Below, in pieces: positions 55,830 to 63,144 of a stretch of 64,000 nucleotides of DNA. Location of the stretch: assembly GCF_002944405.1 (NCBI RefSeq), contig NZ_CP024307.1, positions 1,818,501 to 1,882,500 on the forward strand. Reading direction: 5' to 3'. The translations under genes were made by a program, and so were the position numbers. Positions within the stretch are counted from its first letter, which is position 1. Every line of letters begins with the position of its first letter. The DNA is from Sinorhizobium fredii (GTDB taxonomy: Bacteria; Pseudomonadota; Alphaproteobacteria; Rhizobiales; Rhizobiaceae). Below the pieces are notes generated by a model. The model saw only the letters and a program-made list of their open reading frames with translations. It was not told the DNA's origin and did no database searches.

Positions 55830-56485
55830 GCCAGAACACCTCATCCGCCGTCATGCAGCAACGCGCCGAGCCACACGACAGCCTAGATGACTTCCCGACG
55901 CAGCCATGGGGCACACGCGCGCTGTGCACCCATGTCCTCGCCGGATGCCACCTCAAAAGCAAGACCGTCTGGGAGCCGACGTGCAATCGCGGCCACATGG
56001 TCGATCCTCTAGGGGAATTCTTCTCCGCCGTCTGGGCGTCTGACATCCACGACTATGGCTTAGAAGGCGCGTTCCAGCACGACTTTCTGATGCCGTTCGT
56101 GCCGCGCGTCTTTCAGTGGTGCGGCCATGGTCCGGACTGGATTGTTGCGAACCCGCCGTTCCGGCTCGCAGAGCAGTTCATCGCCCGCGCGTTGGAAGTA
56201 GCCACCGAAGGCGTCGCGATGATCGTCCGCACCTCATTCCTTGAAGGCGTCGGACGCTACGAGAACCTGTACAGCAAGAGGCCGCCGAACATCGTCGCGC
56301 AATTCTCCGAGCGCGTTCCCATGGTCAGAGGCCGACTGACCGCGACAGGCTCGACGGCCACCTCCTACTGCTGGCTCGTGTGGCTGAAGGGTGTCTCCAG
56401 CACGAAGCTGGTTTGGATACCGCCCTGCCGGAAGCAGCTTGAACGCGCCGAGGACTACGCCGGTTATAGCGAGGTGGCTGCATGA
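55826..56485 (+). CDS. DNA N6-adenine methyltransferase-like protein
   Basis: 219 residues. AdoMet-binding motif I in VWEPTCNRGHMVDPL, motif II VWASDIHDYG, and the catalytic N-P-P-F (WIVANPPFRLAEQFI). Similar phage proteins are called adenine methyltransferases, but substrate and target site are not shown by the sequence. Coupled to the previous and next genes by four-base overlaps. Confidence 0.85.
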   Translation: MSQNTSSAVMQQRAEPHDSLDDFPTQPWGTRALCTHVLAGCHLKSKTVWEPTCNRGHMVDPLGEFFSAVWASDIHDYGLEGAFQHDFLMPFVPRVFQWCGHGPDWIVANPPFRLAEQFIARALEVATEGVAMIVRTSFLEGVGRYENLYSKRPPNIVAQFSERVPMVRGRLTATGSTATSYCWLVWLKGVSSTKLVWIPPCRKQLERAEDYAGYSEVAA

Positions 56486-56688
56486 TCCCGCTCGGCCACG
56501 CTGACAAGCGCCTCTCTCGCTCGGCCGCCATGAGCGGCAAGCTGGATGATCGTCAGGCGCTCGCCGCTATCATCCTCTGGAATTCAGGGCATTTTGACAC
56601 ATACGACATCGCCCAGGTCCTCTCCTGCGGCGAAGACGCCGTGTGCCGGACCCTGCACGCTGCACGCCATGTAGGGAAGGGCGGCTGA
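56482..56688 (+). CDS. Small HTH-like phage protein
   Basis: 68 residues. LDDRQALAAIILWNSGHFDT then YDIAQVLSCGEDAVCRTLHA, a helix-turn-helix pattern (IAQVLSCGEDAVCRTL). Overlaps the adenine methyltransferase gene by four bases. Function unknown. Confidence 0.7.
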   Translation: MIPLGHADKRLSRSAAMSGKLDDRQALAAIILWNSGHFDTYDIAQVLSCGEDAVCRTLHAARHVGKGG

Positions 56689-57540
56689 GTGAGCGAACGC
56701 CCCTTCATGCAGCTCTACGTCTCCGATTTCATCGGTGACACCTTGCATCTCAGCACCGAGCAGATCGGGGCTTACATGCTGCTGCTCATGGCGATGTGGA
56801 ATGCCGGCGGCCGGCTGCCGAACGATGACGCGAAGTTGGCACGCGTCGTCAGGATGAGCGTGAAGAAATGGAAATCTATCGAAGCTGATCTGCTTGGATT
56901 CTTCGACGTCGAAGGCGGTGAAATTACCCATAATCGCCTGACGAAAGAGATCCAAAAAAGCGAGAGAAAATCTCAATCGAGAGCCGACGCGGGGGCAAAG
57001 GGTGGAAGTGCTAAGGCATTGAAAGATAAAGAAGCACGTCTAGCAAATGCTAGCGTTTTGCCGCAGCATTCTCCAGATACCATAACCAGAGATAATACAT
57101 CTTCACTACGTTCAGATGTTTGCCCGGAGCCGGAAAAATCCGCTCCGGCCTCTCCGACTGCGATCGAGCTTCCGGCCGTCAATGGCGAGATGGTCTCGAT
57201 AAGCGAGGCGGATGTAGCCGAGTGGTCGGATGCCTTCCCGGCCGTGAACGTTCGCCAGCAGCTGGCGGCGATGCGTTCGTGGCTAAACGCCAATCCCAAG
57301 AACCGCAAGACGCCGAAGGGCATGAAGCGCTTCGTCGTTTCCTGGCTGTCTCGCGACCAGGACCGCGGCGGCGGTCGCCACCAACCGCAGGCTCAAGCGC
57401 CACCACGCCCGCAAAGCCCCTCTATGCAGCGCCACCACGAAATCCACTCAAGGCTGAAACGAGAACTCTACGGTGAACCAGATGACGAATTTGCCGGCAC
57501 GACTGTCGACCTTGCAGCAGGAGATTTCCGCTCTCACTGA
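56689..57540 (+). CDS. DUF1376 protein, likely phage replication initiator
   Basis: 283 residues. GTG start directly after the upstream stop. N-terminal DUF1376: PFMQLYVSDFIGDTLHLSTE, IGAYMLLLMAMWNAGGRLPN and RVVRMSVKKWKSIEADLLGF. The C-terminal part has EWSDAFPAVNVRQQLAAMRS and NPKNRKTPKGMKRFVVSWLS, seen in replication proteins of many alphaproteobacterial phages. No helicase loader is recognised next to it. Confidence 0.85.
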   Translation: MSERPFMQLYVSDFIGDTLHLSTEQIGAYMLLLMAMWNAGGRLPNDDAKLARVVRMSVKKWKSIEADLLGFFDVEGGEITHNRLTKEIQKSERKSQSRADAGAKGGSAKALKDKEARLANASVLPQHSPDTITRDNTSSLRSDVCPEPEKSAPASPTAIELPAVNGEMVSISEADVAEWSDAFPAVNVRQQLAAMRSWLNANPKNRKTPKGMKRFVVSWLSRDQDRGGGRHQPQAQAPPRPQSPSMQRHHEIHSRLKRELYGEPDDEFAGTTVDLAAGDFRSH

Positions 57541-58258
57541 GAAGCTCGGGCCGGCCAGTGCCGACGAGATCGGCCAGTGCATCGAAGGCCTCATGAGCGG
57601 CGGCATGAGGGTGTCCGAGAGCATCACCGCGGCGAACCCCGTCGAGGAATACCGCCTCTCGCTGCGGAACGTCCCGGTCTACGGCCTGCGCAGAGCCTAC
57701 GTGAAGCTCAAGCGAGGCGAATACGAAAACATCAACCTGGCCTTCATCCCCTTGCCGGCGGAGCTGGCGGCGATGGCGAATGCCGAATGCCGCATCCTGC
57801 GTGAGGACCGGATCCGCAAGCAGGAGACGCTTCGCGCGATCGAGGACAGCGTAAGCAGGACGTTGCCGAGCGCTCATGGTCTGATGGACTTGCGCGTCAC
57901 CCAGCGCGAGCGCGCCAACGAACTGGCGGCTAAAGGGTTCTATCTGGTCGCCCAGGGCGTCGACCATCAGGAGTTCGCCACGCTCGCCAGGTCGAGGGAA
58001 CTGCCGACCGGCTCAATCCTCCTGTGGGCCATCGATGAGGTCTGGTCGCCGATCGCGGTCCGTGTGAACCGGAGCGCCATGCACACGCGCCTGAAGGTTC
58101 AAGAAACGTCAATCTCACCGGAGCGTGCCGACGAGCTCGTGCGGATGCTGGCGCTACCAGACGCTCGCGAAGTCAGCTCCGAGCAGATGGCCTACCGCCG
58201 CAAGGTCGAAAAGGACATCGAAGCCGCCGAGCCGGTCGAAGAGGAGCGCGCGGCATGA
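57473..58258 (+). CDS. Hypothetical phage protein, overlapping the DUF1376 gene
   Basis: 261 residues from GTG 57473 (ATG 57482 is an alternative). Helical N-terminal half (RLSTLQQEISALTEKLGPAS) with YRLSLRNVPVYGLRRAYVKL, coiled middle and a C-terminal acidic tail. It overlaps the previous gene by 68 bases. The position between replication and GcrA-like genes hints at a replication role; no family is recognised. Confidence 0.78.
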   Translation: MNQMTNLPARLSTLQQEISALTEKLGPASADEIGQCIEGLMSGGMRVSESITAANPVEEYRLSLRNVPVYGLRRAYVKLKRGEYENINLAFIPLPAELAAMANAECRILREDRIRKQETLRAIEDSVSRTLPSAHGLMDLRVTQRERANELAAKGFYLVAQGVDHQEFATLARSRELPTGSILLWAIDEVWSPIAVRVNRSAMHTRLKVQETSISPERADELVRMLALPDAREVSSEQMAYRRKVEKDIEAAEPVEEERAA

Positions 58259-58659
58259 CCATCCAGCACCGCACCGTCGACATCGAGGCCGCCTCGAAGC
58301 TATGGAAGGATGATTTCTCAGCTTCGCAGATTGCCAAGCGCTTCGGCGTCACCCGGCACGTCATCGTTGGCCTAGCCTTCCGCAACCGTGACCGCTTCCC
58401 CAAGCGTGAGGAGCGCAAGACACCCGGAAAGAAGGTGGCAGCGCCGCGCGTGCGCAAATCTCTCTCGGCGCCGGCGCCAACGCCAGAGGTCGACATCCCG
58501 GCGACGGCCTACGACGCCGAGCGCCTCCCATCCGCAAAGCTCCTTTACGAACTGACGGCCGGCCAATGCTGCTGGCCCCTAAACGCTGGCGGCCCGTACC
58601 TGTTCTGTGCGGCGGAAACGACGGGACGCTACTGCAGCAACCATCAGGCCAGAGCATAA
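58255..58659 (+). CDS. GcrA-like cell-cycle regulator
   Basis: 134 residues. N-terminal HTH like GcrA: ASKLWKDDFSASQIAKRFGV then TRHVIVGLAFRNRDRF. C-terminal sigma-70-binding-like domain with CCWPLNAGGPYLFCAAETTG and YCSNHQARA, matching the GcrA end C-x-W-P ... F-C-G ... Y-C-x-x-H. Host GcrA activates promoters with methylated GANTC. Four-base overlap with the previous gene. Confidence 0.85.
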   Translation: MTIQHRTVDIEAASKLWKDDFSASQIAKRFGVTRHVIVGLAFRNRDRFPKREERKTPGKKVAAPRVRKSLSAPAPTPEVDIPATAYDAERLPSAKLLYELTAGQCCWPLNAGGPYLFCAAETTGRYCSNHQARA

Positions 58660-58671
58660 CGAGGGATGAGC

Positions 58672-59292
58672 ATGAAGAGATCACGTTGGTACGCAATCAG
58701 GGTTGCCCCCGGTTATCAGCGCATGGCCGCCGCAGACGATCGGCTGCCGGAAAGCCGGCGCATGGAGTCGATCATCGAGCGGAACTGCCGCAAGGATGGC
58801 TTCGACATCTTCATGCCGTCGTTCTACGCCGAGCTTAAGCACCATCGGACGAACAAGATCATCCAGAAGCGCTTTCCCTTCCTGGTCGGTTATGCCTTCG
58901 TCGACCTTCCGAGATTGAATTTCGAGGAGCTCCGCCGCGTCGATGGTGTGGTGTGCTTCCTCAGGGGCAGCATCGGCCATGGTCCTCTCGAATTCCCCAA
59001 CGGCATCATCGAGGCGCTGTACTTCGCCGAGCATGAGCGTCGGCAGACCTTCCTCTATGAGCAGTATTGCCGGAAAGAGAACGAGCGTCGGGGGCGCGTC
59101 GAGCACCTCCGGGGCCAGCTCCGAAAAATACTGCCGAAGGGCAGGAAAGCGCGCGCCTCGATGGTCGAACAGGCCGAGAGGGCTATAGATTCACTGAGCC
59201 CGCAAATCAAAGAGCGTGTGCAGAATATAATCAGTGAATTGAACGCGCTCACCAGCGATGTTGATGTTGAAAATCTCCAGGAGGCCGTATAG
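58672..59292 (+). CDS. NusG-like transcription antitermination protein
   Basis: 206 residues. NGN domain: RWYAIRVAPGYQ at the start, IERNCRKDGFDIFMPSFYAE, IIQKRFPFLVGYAFVDLPRL and VDGVVCFLRG. After it comes a charged coiled coil (RRGRVEHLRGQLRKILPKGR), not a KOW domain. ATG 58672 is seven bases after GAGG; ATG 58666 is too close to that site. Last gene of the early operon and a good candidate for switching on the genes to the right. Confidence 0.85.
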   Translation: MKRSRWYAIRVAPGYQRMAAADDRLPESRRMESIIERNCRKDGFDIFMPSFYAELKHHRTNKIIQKRFPFLVGYAFVDLPRLNFEELRRVDGVVCFLRGSIGHGPLEFPNGIIEALYFAEHERRQTFLYEQYCRKENERRGRVEHLRGQLRKILPKGRKARASMVEQAERAIDSLSPQIKERVQNIISELNALTSDVDVENLQEAV

Positions 59293-59474
59293 ATTTTCTG
59301 CAGTGATTTGCGGTTGTACAGTTGCGGACCTCTCGTAGGGAACACTCGCCGGACCGCTGCCGAAAGTTCACGCTCGGCGCACAGGAGAAATGCGCCTGCC
59401 AATAAGTGGCTCTGTTCATCCTAGGTTCATCGCAAACACCGGAAAATCGCCCGACGCAAAAGTTGGGTGATCTG

Positions 59475-59957
59475 ATGAAAAAAATTTGTGCATTGCTAAT
59501 CTCGGTTGCTACGGCATTTGGTGGCGCGGTCCCCACGCAGGCGATGCCTGTTTCGATGGTTACGGTGCCGGATTTGAGCGCTCAGGGCGTGGACTTGGTC
59601 CACCACAAGCCCGGTCACTACCGTGGCCCCAAGCACGCGCGTGGATACGGAAGGTACAGCGGCCCGCGTTACAGCGCCGGTCCGCGCTATGGCTACTACA
59701 ATGGCTACCGGGGATATCGCTATAGTCGACGTGGCTACCATCGTCACAGCGATGGTTGGTGGTATCCCCTAGCGGCGTTTGGAGCCGGACTGGTCATCGG
59801 CGGAGCGATTGCCTCGCCACCGCGTCCGGCCTACTCGAACTCAAACTCGGCCCACGTTGAGTGGTGCTACTCGCGATATCGTTCGTATAGTGCCTACGAC
59901 AATTCGTTTCAGCCCTACTATGGGCCGCGGGAGCAGTGCATTTCCCCGTACTATTGA
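59475..59957 (+). CDS. BA14K family secreted protein
   Basis: 160 residues. Signal peptide MKKICALLISVATAFGGAVP (cleaved after TQA), then a region rich in Gly, Tyr, Arg (HARGYGRYSGPRYSAGPRYG), one hydrophobic stretch (WYPLAAFGAGLVIGGAIASP), and the BA14K end HVEWCYSRYRSYSAYDNSFQ with two Cys. BA14K proteins of Brucella have lectin-like and immunoreactive properties. Such genes are usually chromosomal in Rhizobiales; here it sits in a prophage. Confidence 0.85.
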   Translation: MKKICALLISVATAFGGAVPTQAMPVSMVTVPDLSAQGVDLVHHKPGHYRGPKHARGYGRYSGPRYSAGPRYGYYNGYRGYRYSRRGYHRHSDGWWYPLAAFGAGLVIGGAIASPPRPAYSNSNSAHVEWCYSRYRSYSAYDNSFQPYYGPREQCISPYY

Positions 59958-59979
59958 CGCAGTTTGGTTGAAGTGCGGC

Positions 59980-60023
59980 CACCCAATGACCGCCGTCTAT
60001 GCGGTAGGGTGCCTGCCTTTTTT
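59980..60023 (+). terminator. Likely terminator of the BA14K gene (hairpin copy 1)
   Basis: Outer stem CACCC / GGGTG encloses ACCGC-CGTCTAT-GCGGT, followed within 12 bases by CTTTTTT. It lies 23 bases past the BA14K stop. The core TGACCGCCGTCTATGCGG occurs again at 60218. Confidence 0.65.
59987..60004. repeat. 18-base direct repeat, copy 1
   Basis: TGACCGCCGTCTATGCGG, identical to the copy at 60218-60235. Both fold into a small hairpin CCGC-CGTCTAT-GCGG. Confidence 0.85.
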
Positions 60024-60167
60024 CGCGAGATCGGGCGGCGGCTGCGTCGGTCGAGCCATGGCAGGACGACGCCAGGTCATGGTTAGTCGGTTAAACGGCA
60101 GACGAAATCCCAGGTAGGCTGCCACCCTTCGGGGCCGATTATGGTGCGCTCGGTACCTATTGTAAGA

Positions 60168-60195
60168 CCGGGTTCGATTCCCGGGCCTGCAACCA
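60168..60195 (+). other. tRNA-like 3' fragment (T-arm and acceptor end)
   Basis: CCGGG-TTCGATT-CCCGG is a perfect T-arm with the invariant TTCGA; then GCCTGCA-A-CCA follows as an acceptor 3' half. I found no matching intact 5' half or anticodon arm upstream, though GTAGGC at 60114-60119 could pair with part of it. Not a working tRNA as far as I can see. It does not match tRNA-Cys at 43301. Confidence 0.65.
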
Positions 60196-60217
60196 AAGCG
60201 TCGCCGCGACCACTCTC

Positions 60218-60235
60218 TGACCGCCGTCTATGCGG
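60218..60235. repeat. 18-base direct repeat, copy 2
   Basis: Identical to the copy at 59987. Here the outer stem is longer: GCGACCAC (60206-60213) pairs with GTGGTCGC (60240-60247), enclosing the CCGC / GCGG hairpin. No T-run follows. Confidence 0.85.
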
Positions 60236-60281
60236 GCGGGTGGTCGCCTCCATTCCGCCCAGGGTCGGTCGGGTGTTTTTC

Positions 60282-60461
60282 TCAGCGATCCTGTATTTGC
60301 TCGGCGGGCAGGTACACCTTGGATCCGACCCGCTCTCCATTATTCAGTGAACCTCCGATCAACAGGTAGGCTGATATTCCGAGGACCACGAGTAGCAAAA
60401 TGCTTACCGGAAGTGCCGCCGAGGCGTGGTGTTCCGGTTCTTGATAATGCCGTCCGCTCAT
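60282..60461 (-). CDS. Small membrane protein
   Basis: 59 residues: MSGRHYQEPEHHASAALPVS, a membrane helix (SILLLVVLGISAYLLIGGSL) and a short polar end GSKVYLPAEQIQDR. GGAG lies 10 bases upstream. Minus strand, against the phage late direction. Function unknown. Confidence 0.6.
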   Translation of the reverse strand: MSGRHYQEPEHHASAALPVSILLLVVLGISAYLLIGGSLNNGERVGSKVYLPAEQIQDR

Positions 60462-60683
60462 TTCGAACGTACTCCACTCTCTAGACACAGAGAGAACGTG
60501 CCAACGATGCAGAAAACCCTGCGCCGATGTGGAACCTGGGTAACAAAGGTTGAGAAGTTTCAACACACTAGCATCATACCATGCTGGTGAGCACATTGCC
60601 TGAGACTACAGGTGGTACGGCGCAATCCGCCGCCACAACGTTCCCGATATGTTCATAGCTACTTCAGGCGGAGGCAGCACGTC

Positions 60684-60884
60684 TTAGTCCGCGGTTTGCT
60701 CCTCCCATAGCATTTCCATGATCTCGTTGGGCGTTTCGTGAACCTGAAGCGTCACGCCGGCCCCGTGGTTGGCCGCGAAGGCGATGAGAGTGGTACGTCG
60801 CTGCCCTTCAACCCGCTGGAAGTGGATGACATTGTCCATGTTGACGAAGATCGGGCCATTATTGTCGTGCAGTTCGAGCCACAT
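60684..60884 (-). CDS. Small protein, FlbD-like in pattern
   Basis: 66 residues: MWLELHDNNGPIFVNMDNVI, HFQRVEGQRRTTLIAFAANH and VTLQVHETPNEIMEMLWEEQ. Pattern and length recall the small FlbD family (L-x-x-x-N-G-x-x-x-x-N, I-x-x-I), but this is a weak match. AAGGAAGC precedes the ATG. Minus strand. Confidence 0.65.
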   Translation of the reverse strand: MWLELHDNNGPIFVNMDNVIHFQRVEGQRRTTLIAFAANHGAGVTLQVHETPNEIMEMLWEEQTAD

Positions 60885-60942
60885 GGCTTGCTTCCTTTCG
60901 ACGGTTCAACTGCTCGCGCAAGTATAGCAGAGGGGCGAACAA

Positions 60943-61193
60943 ATGAGTCCGTACCGCGTCGTTGAATATGATTCCGGCCCTAAGGGTATGCCGGGCTTAG
61001 AAGCTCTCATCAAACGCGACGGAACGTTTCCGCAACGGTCTTGATCCTGATCAATTCACCATCCGTTCCACCTCGCATCTGAGCGACGAAGAGCAGACCC
61101 GCTTCATCGATCTCCTCAATGCGAAGAAGATCAAGCTCGGAGCACCAGGCTATTTCTATCGCCTGCCGTTCTTCGCAGTCCCGGCGTGACACT
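60943..61193 (+). pseudogene. Possible frameshifted small gene
   Basis: ATG 60943 with AGGGG seven bases upstream reads 33 residues (MSPYRVVEYDSGPKGMPGLE onward) to TGA 61042. Shifting +1 at TCT-TGA continues as LDPDQFTIRSTSHLSDEEQT then RFIDLLNAKKIKLGAPGYFY, ending PFFAVPA at 61193. The second frame has no start codon of its own. Either a broken gene, a sequencing error, or a programmed +1 shift. Confidence 0.4.
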
Positions 61194-61244
61194 GGCTGCT
61201 GGGCTCATCGCCTTCCTCGTTTCCATCAGCCGAAAGGAACCAGC

Positions 61245-61493
61245 ATGCGCATGCATAGCTTCGCAATCCATTACAGCCGCCTGTTCGTGATCGCCGACCT
61301 CGTCGCCGCGGTTGCGGTCGTCGTCGCTTCCCTCGCGCTCGCCGTCGTCCGCTACGGCGCCAGTGTCACCTGGCATTCGCTACAGGGCTTCAGCCTCGCG
61401 GCCTATCGCCTCGTCGGCTCTCTCAAGCCAGTCTACCGCGAGAGCTACGAGACGCACGGTCTCAGTCTCGCCGCCGGTCGAATACGACCGTAA
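61245..61493 (+). CDS. Small membrane protein
   Basis: 82 residues: MRMHSFAIHYSRLFVIADLV, one long membrane helix (AAVAVVVASLALAVVRYGAS) and an amphipathic tail. AAAGGAAC lies six bases before the ATG. No family recognised. Confidence 0.6.
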   Translation: MRMHSFAIHYSRLFVIADLVAAVAVVVASLALAVVRYGASVTWHSLQGFSLAAYRLVGSLKPVYRESYETHGLSLAAGRIRP

Positions 61494-61542
61494 TCCCGCT
61501 TGCCTGAAATGGAGAGCCGGGCCCCATGCCCGGTTCTCGGCC

Positions 61543-61743
61543 TCACGTCCGCTTTAGGCTGTTGATGATGTCTGTCTTGATGGCGATGGGGTCTATGGCA
61601 GCGCCCAGAACGGTCGAACAGCTCGGGCAGAGAAGAGTAACGGCTTTCCATCCGCCGGTGGAGAACCCTTCAGTGGCGTCTACGCCCTCCAGCTTTAGTC
61701 TCGTCACAGTCTTTTCGCACTTGGGGCATTTGCCAGTAGCCAT
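61543..61743 (-). CDS. Small zinc-ribbon protein
   Basis: 66 residues. Two Cys pairs: GKCPKCEKTVTRLKLEGVDA and VTLLCPSCSTVLGAAIDPIA, a typical zinc ribbon. Minus strand, downstream of the DUF4145 gene by 37 bases, likely one transcript. Function unknown. Confidence 0.75.
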   Translation of the reverse strand: MATGKCPKCEKTVTRLKLEGVDATEGFSTGGWKAVTLLCPSCSTVLGAAIDPIAIKTDIINSLKRT

Positions 61744-61780
61744 AGCTTCCGTCCTCTGAAAAGCGCGGTATGCGCCTAGA

Positions 61781-62428
61781 TTATGCTTCCGCCGCTTTCG
61801 CAGCCGCGATGCCACGATCGATCTTTGCCGTGAGCACAAAGAGGAAATTACCCAAGGCTTCTGCGAATTCGACCGATTGCTTCGCTTCGTCTGAGGAGAC
61901 GTGGGGTTTGTCGGCATCCGCGTGCCTGGGTCTGTTCGAGCCGAGGCGGACTTCATGCGCCCAGTCAGCCATACCTTTCGTCAGGAGGTTGTCTTCTAGC
62001 GCTTGATCTATCCGCTTGTAGAGTGAGCCTTCAGTGTAACCATGATGTTTTAGCATGGCGTCTACTGCGCTGCCTGCCATGACGGCGGCAGCGTCCGGCG
62101 CGTGCAGGGTTTCAAATGCTTGCTGCAGGAACGTGCGGGCCGGCTGGGGTACATCTTCATGCGCTGCCTTGGCGTCAGGCCAAATGCTAATCGCCTTTAG
62201 CAGCCCGCCCTGTTCCCAAATGAACTCACCGCAAACGACAGCGTTACAGGAGTTGCACCTATAGGTAGCCCATCCCTGTGTGCCTATTGCCTTGAACGTA
62301 TCGCTCCACAGTCTATTAAGGTTTGGGCTTGCGACAGAACAATGGGGGCACCGTCCCACCCCGAGGAGTTTGCCCGCGGCAGCATGGCCGCCTTGGCTGG
62401 AAATGAGGCTTGTATAGATTTCGGCCAT
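61781..62428 (-). CDS. DUF4145 domain-containing protein with N-terminal zinc-ribbon
   Basis: 215 residues. N-terminal Cys pairs GRCPHCSVASPNLN and YRCNSCNAVVCGEF; then the DUF4145 core ARTFLQQAFETLHAPDAAAV, MAGSAVDAMLKHHGYTEGSL and RIDQALEDNLLTKGMADWAH with the RLGSN turn. DUF4145 occurs fused to or beside restriction and defence proteins; here it stands with a zinc-ribbon gene against the phage direction. A defence role is inference. Confidence 0.8.
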   Translation of the reverse strand: MAEIYTSLISSQGGHAAAGKLLGVGRCPHCSVASPNLNRLWSDTFKAIGTQGWATYRCNSCNAVVCGEFIWEQGGLLKAISIWPDAKAAHEDVPQPARTFLQQAFETLHAPDAAAVMAGSAVDAMLKHHGYTEGSLYKRIDQALEDNLLTKGMADWAHEVRLGSNRPRHADADKPHVSSDEAKQSVEFAEALGNFLFVLTAKIDRGIAAAKAAEA

Positions 62429-62487
62429 TCGGCTTCCCCGGTTGAAACAAATCAAAAGAAATCAAAGTTGGCGCGAGGTGGCAAGAG

Positions 62488-63144
62488 GTGGACAGGAGCC
62501 CACAAAAAGGAGCCGGATCGATCATACGCCCGCAACCGCCGATTTCGCTCCACAAGGACATCCACTCGCCGGCCTTCGACCCGGCCGAAGACTTGCCAGA
62601 ATGGGTGCGGACGACATTCCTTGATCCGGCCTCACCGCTCCACAATGAGGAGCACGCCCATCTGGTGCACGCGAGCATTGGCTTCCTTTGGACGGTCGTA
62701 GAGAACAGCCGCAAGGGACGCCGCATAATAGGCCAGTGCGAAGAGGGGAAGCCGCAGGGCGCTATGGGAAAATGGGCCAGAGCCCGTGCTGAGATGCAAA
62801 TCAAGCAGTGGTTCGGCCACGTCCCGGATTTCATCATCACGTTGGACGCTGAATACTGCCGGGAGTGCGGCGACGCCGAGTTCATGGCGCTAGTCGAGCA
62901 CGAGCTCTATCACGCCGCCCAGGACGTCGACGCATTCGGGGCGCCGAAGTTCAGCAAGAGCACAGGCAGGCCAGTGTTCGTCATTCGTGGACACGACGTT
63001 GAAGAGTTCGTCGGCGTCGTTCGTCGTTATGGGGCAGATGCTGCCGGCGTCCGCGCCATGGTCGATGCAGCCAACCGGCCACCCGAAATTTCTCGGGCGA
63101 GCATCGGCCATGCGTGCGGAACCTGCAAACTGCGAGTGGCTTAG
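62488..63144 (+). CDS. Putative phage metallopeptidase
   Basis: 218 residues. The zinc motif H-E-L-Y-H is in ALVEHELYHAAQDVDAFGAP. N-terminal part contains WARARAEMQIKQWFGHVPDF; the end has HACGTCKLRVA. Similar proteins sit just before terminase genes in many phages of proteobacteria. GTG 62488 is used; its ribosome site is weak, so the true start may be further in. Confidence 0.8.
   Translation: MDRSPQKGAGSIIRPQPPISLHKDIHSPAFDPAEDLPEWVRTTFLDPASPLHNEEHAHLVHASIGFLWTVVENSRKGRRIIGQCEEGKPQGAMGKWARARAEMQIKQWFGHVPDFIITLDAEYCRECGDAEFMALVEHELYHAAQDVDAFGAPKFSKSTGRPVFVIRGHDVEEFVGVVRRYGADAAGVRAMVDAANRPPEISRASIGHACGTCKLRVA

Noticed and set aside
60050..60195. Intact phage tRNA
   Set aside because: T-arm and CCA end are good, but I could not build a paired anticodon arm or D-arm with any spacing. 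Kept as a fragment only.
62257..62266. ACCTATAGGT as another repressor operator
   Set aside because: Lacks the six-base spacer of the other sites and lies within the DUF4145 coding region.
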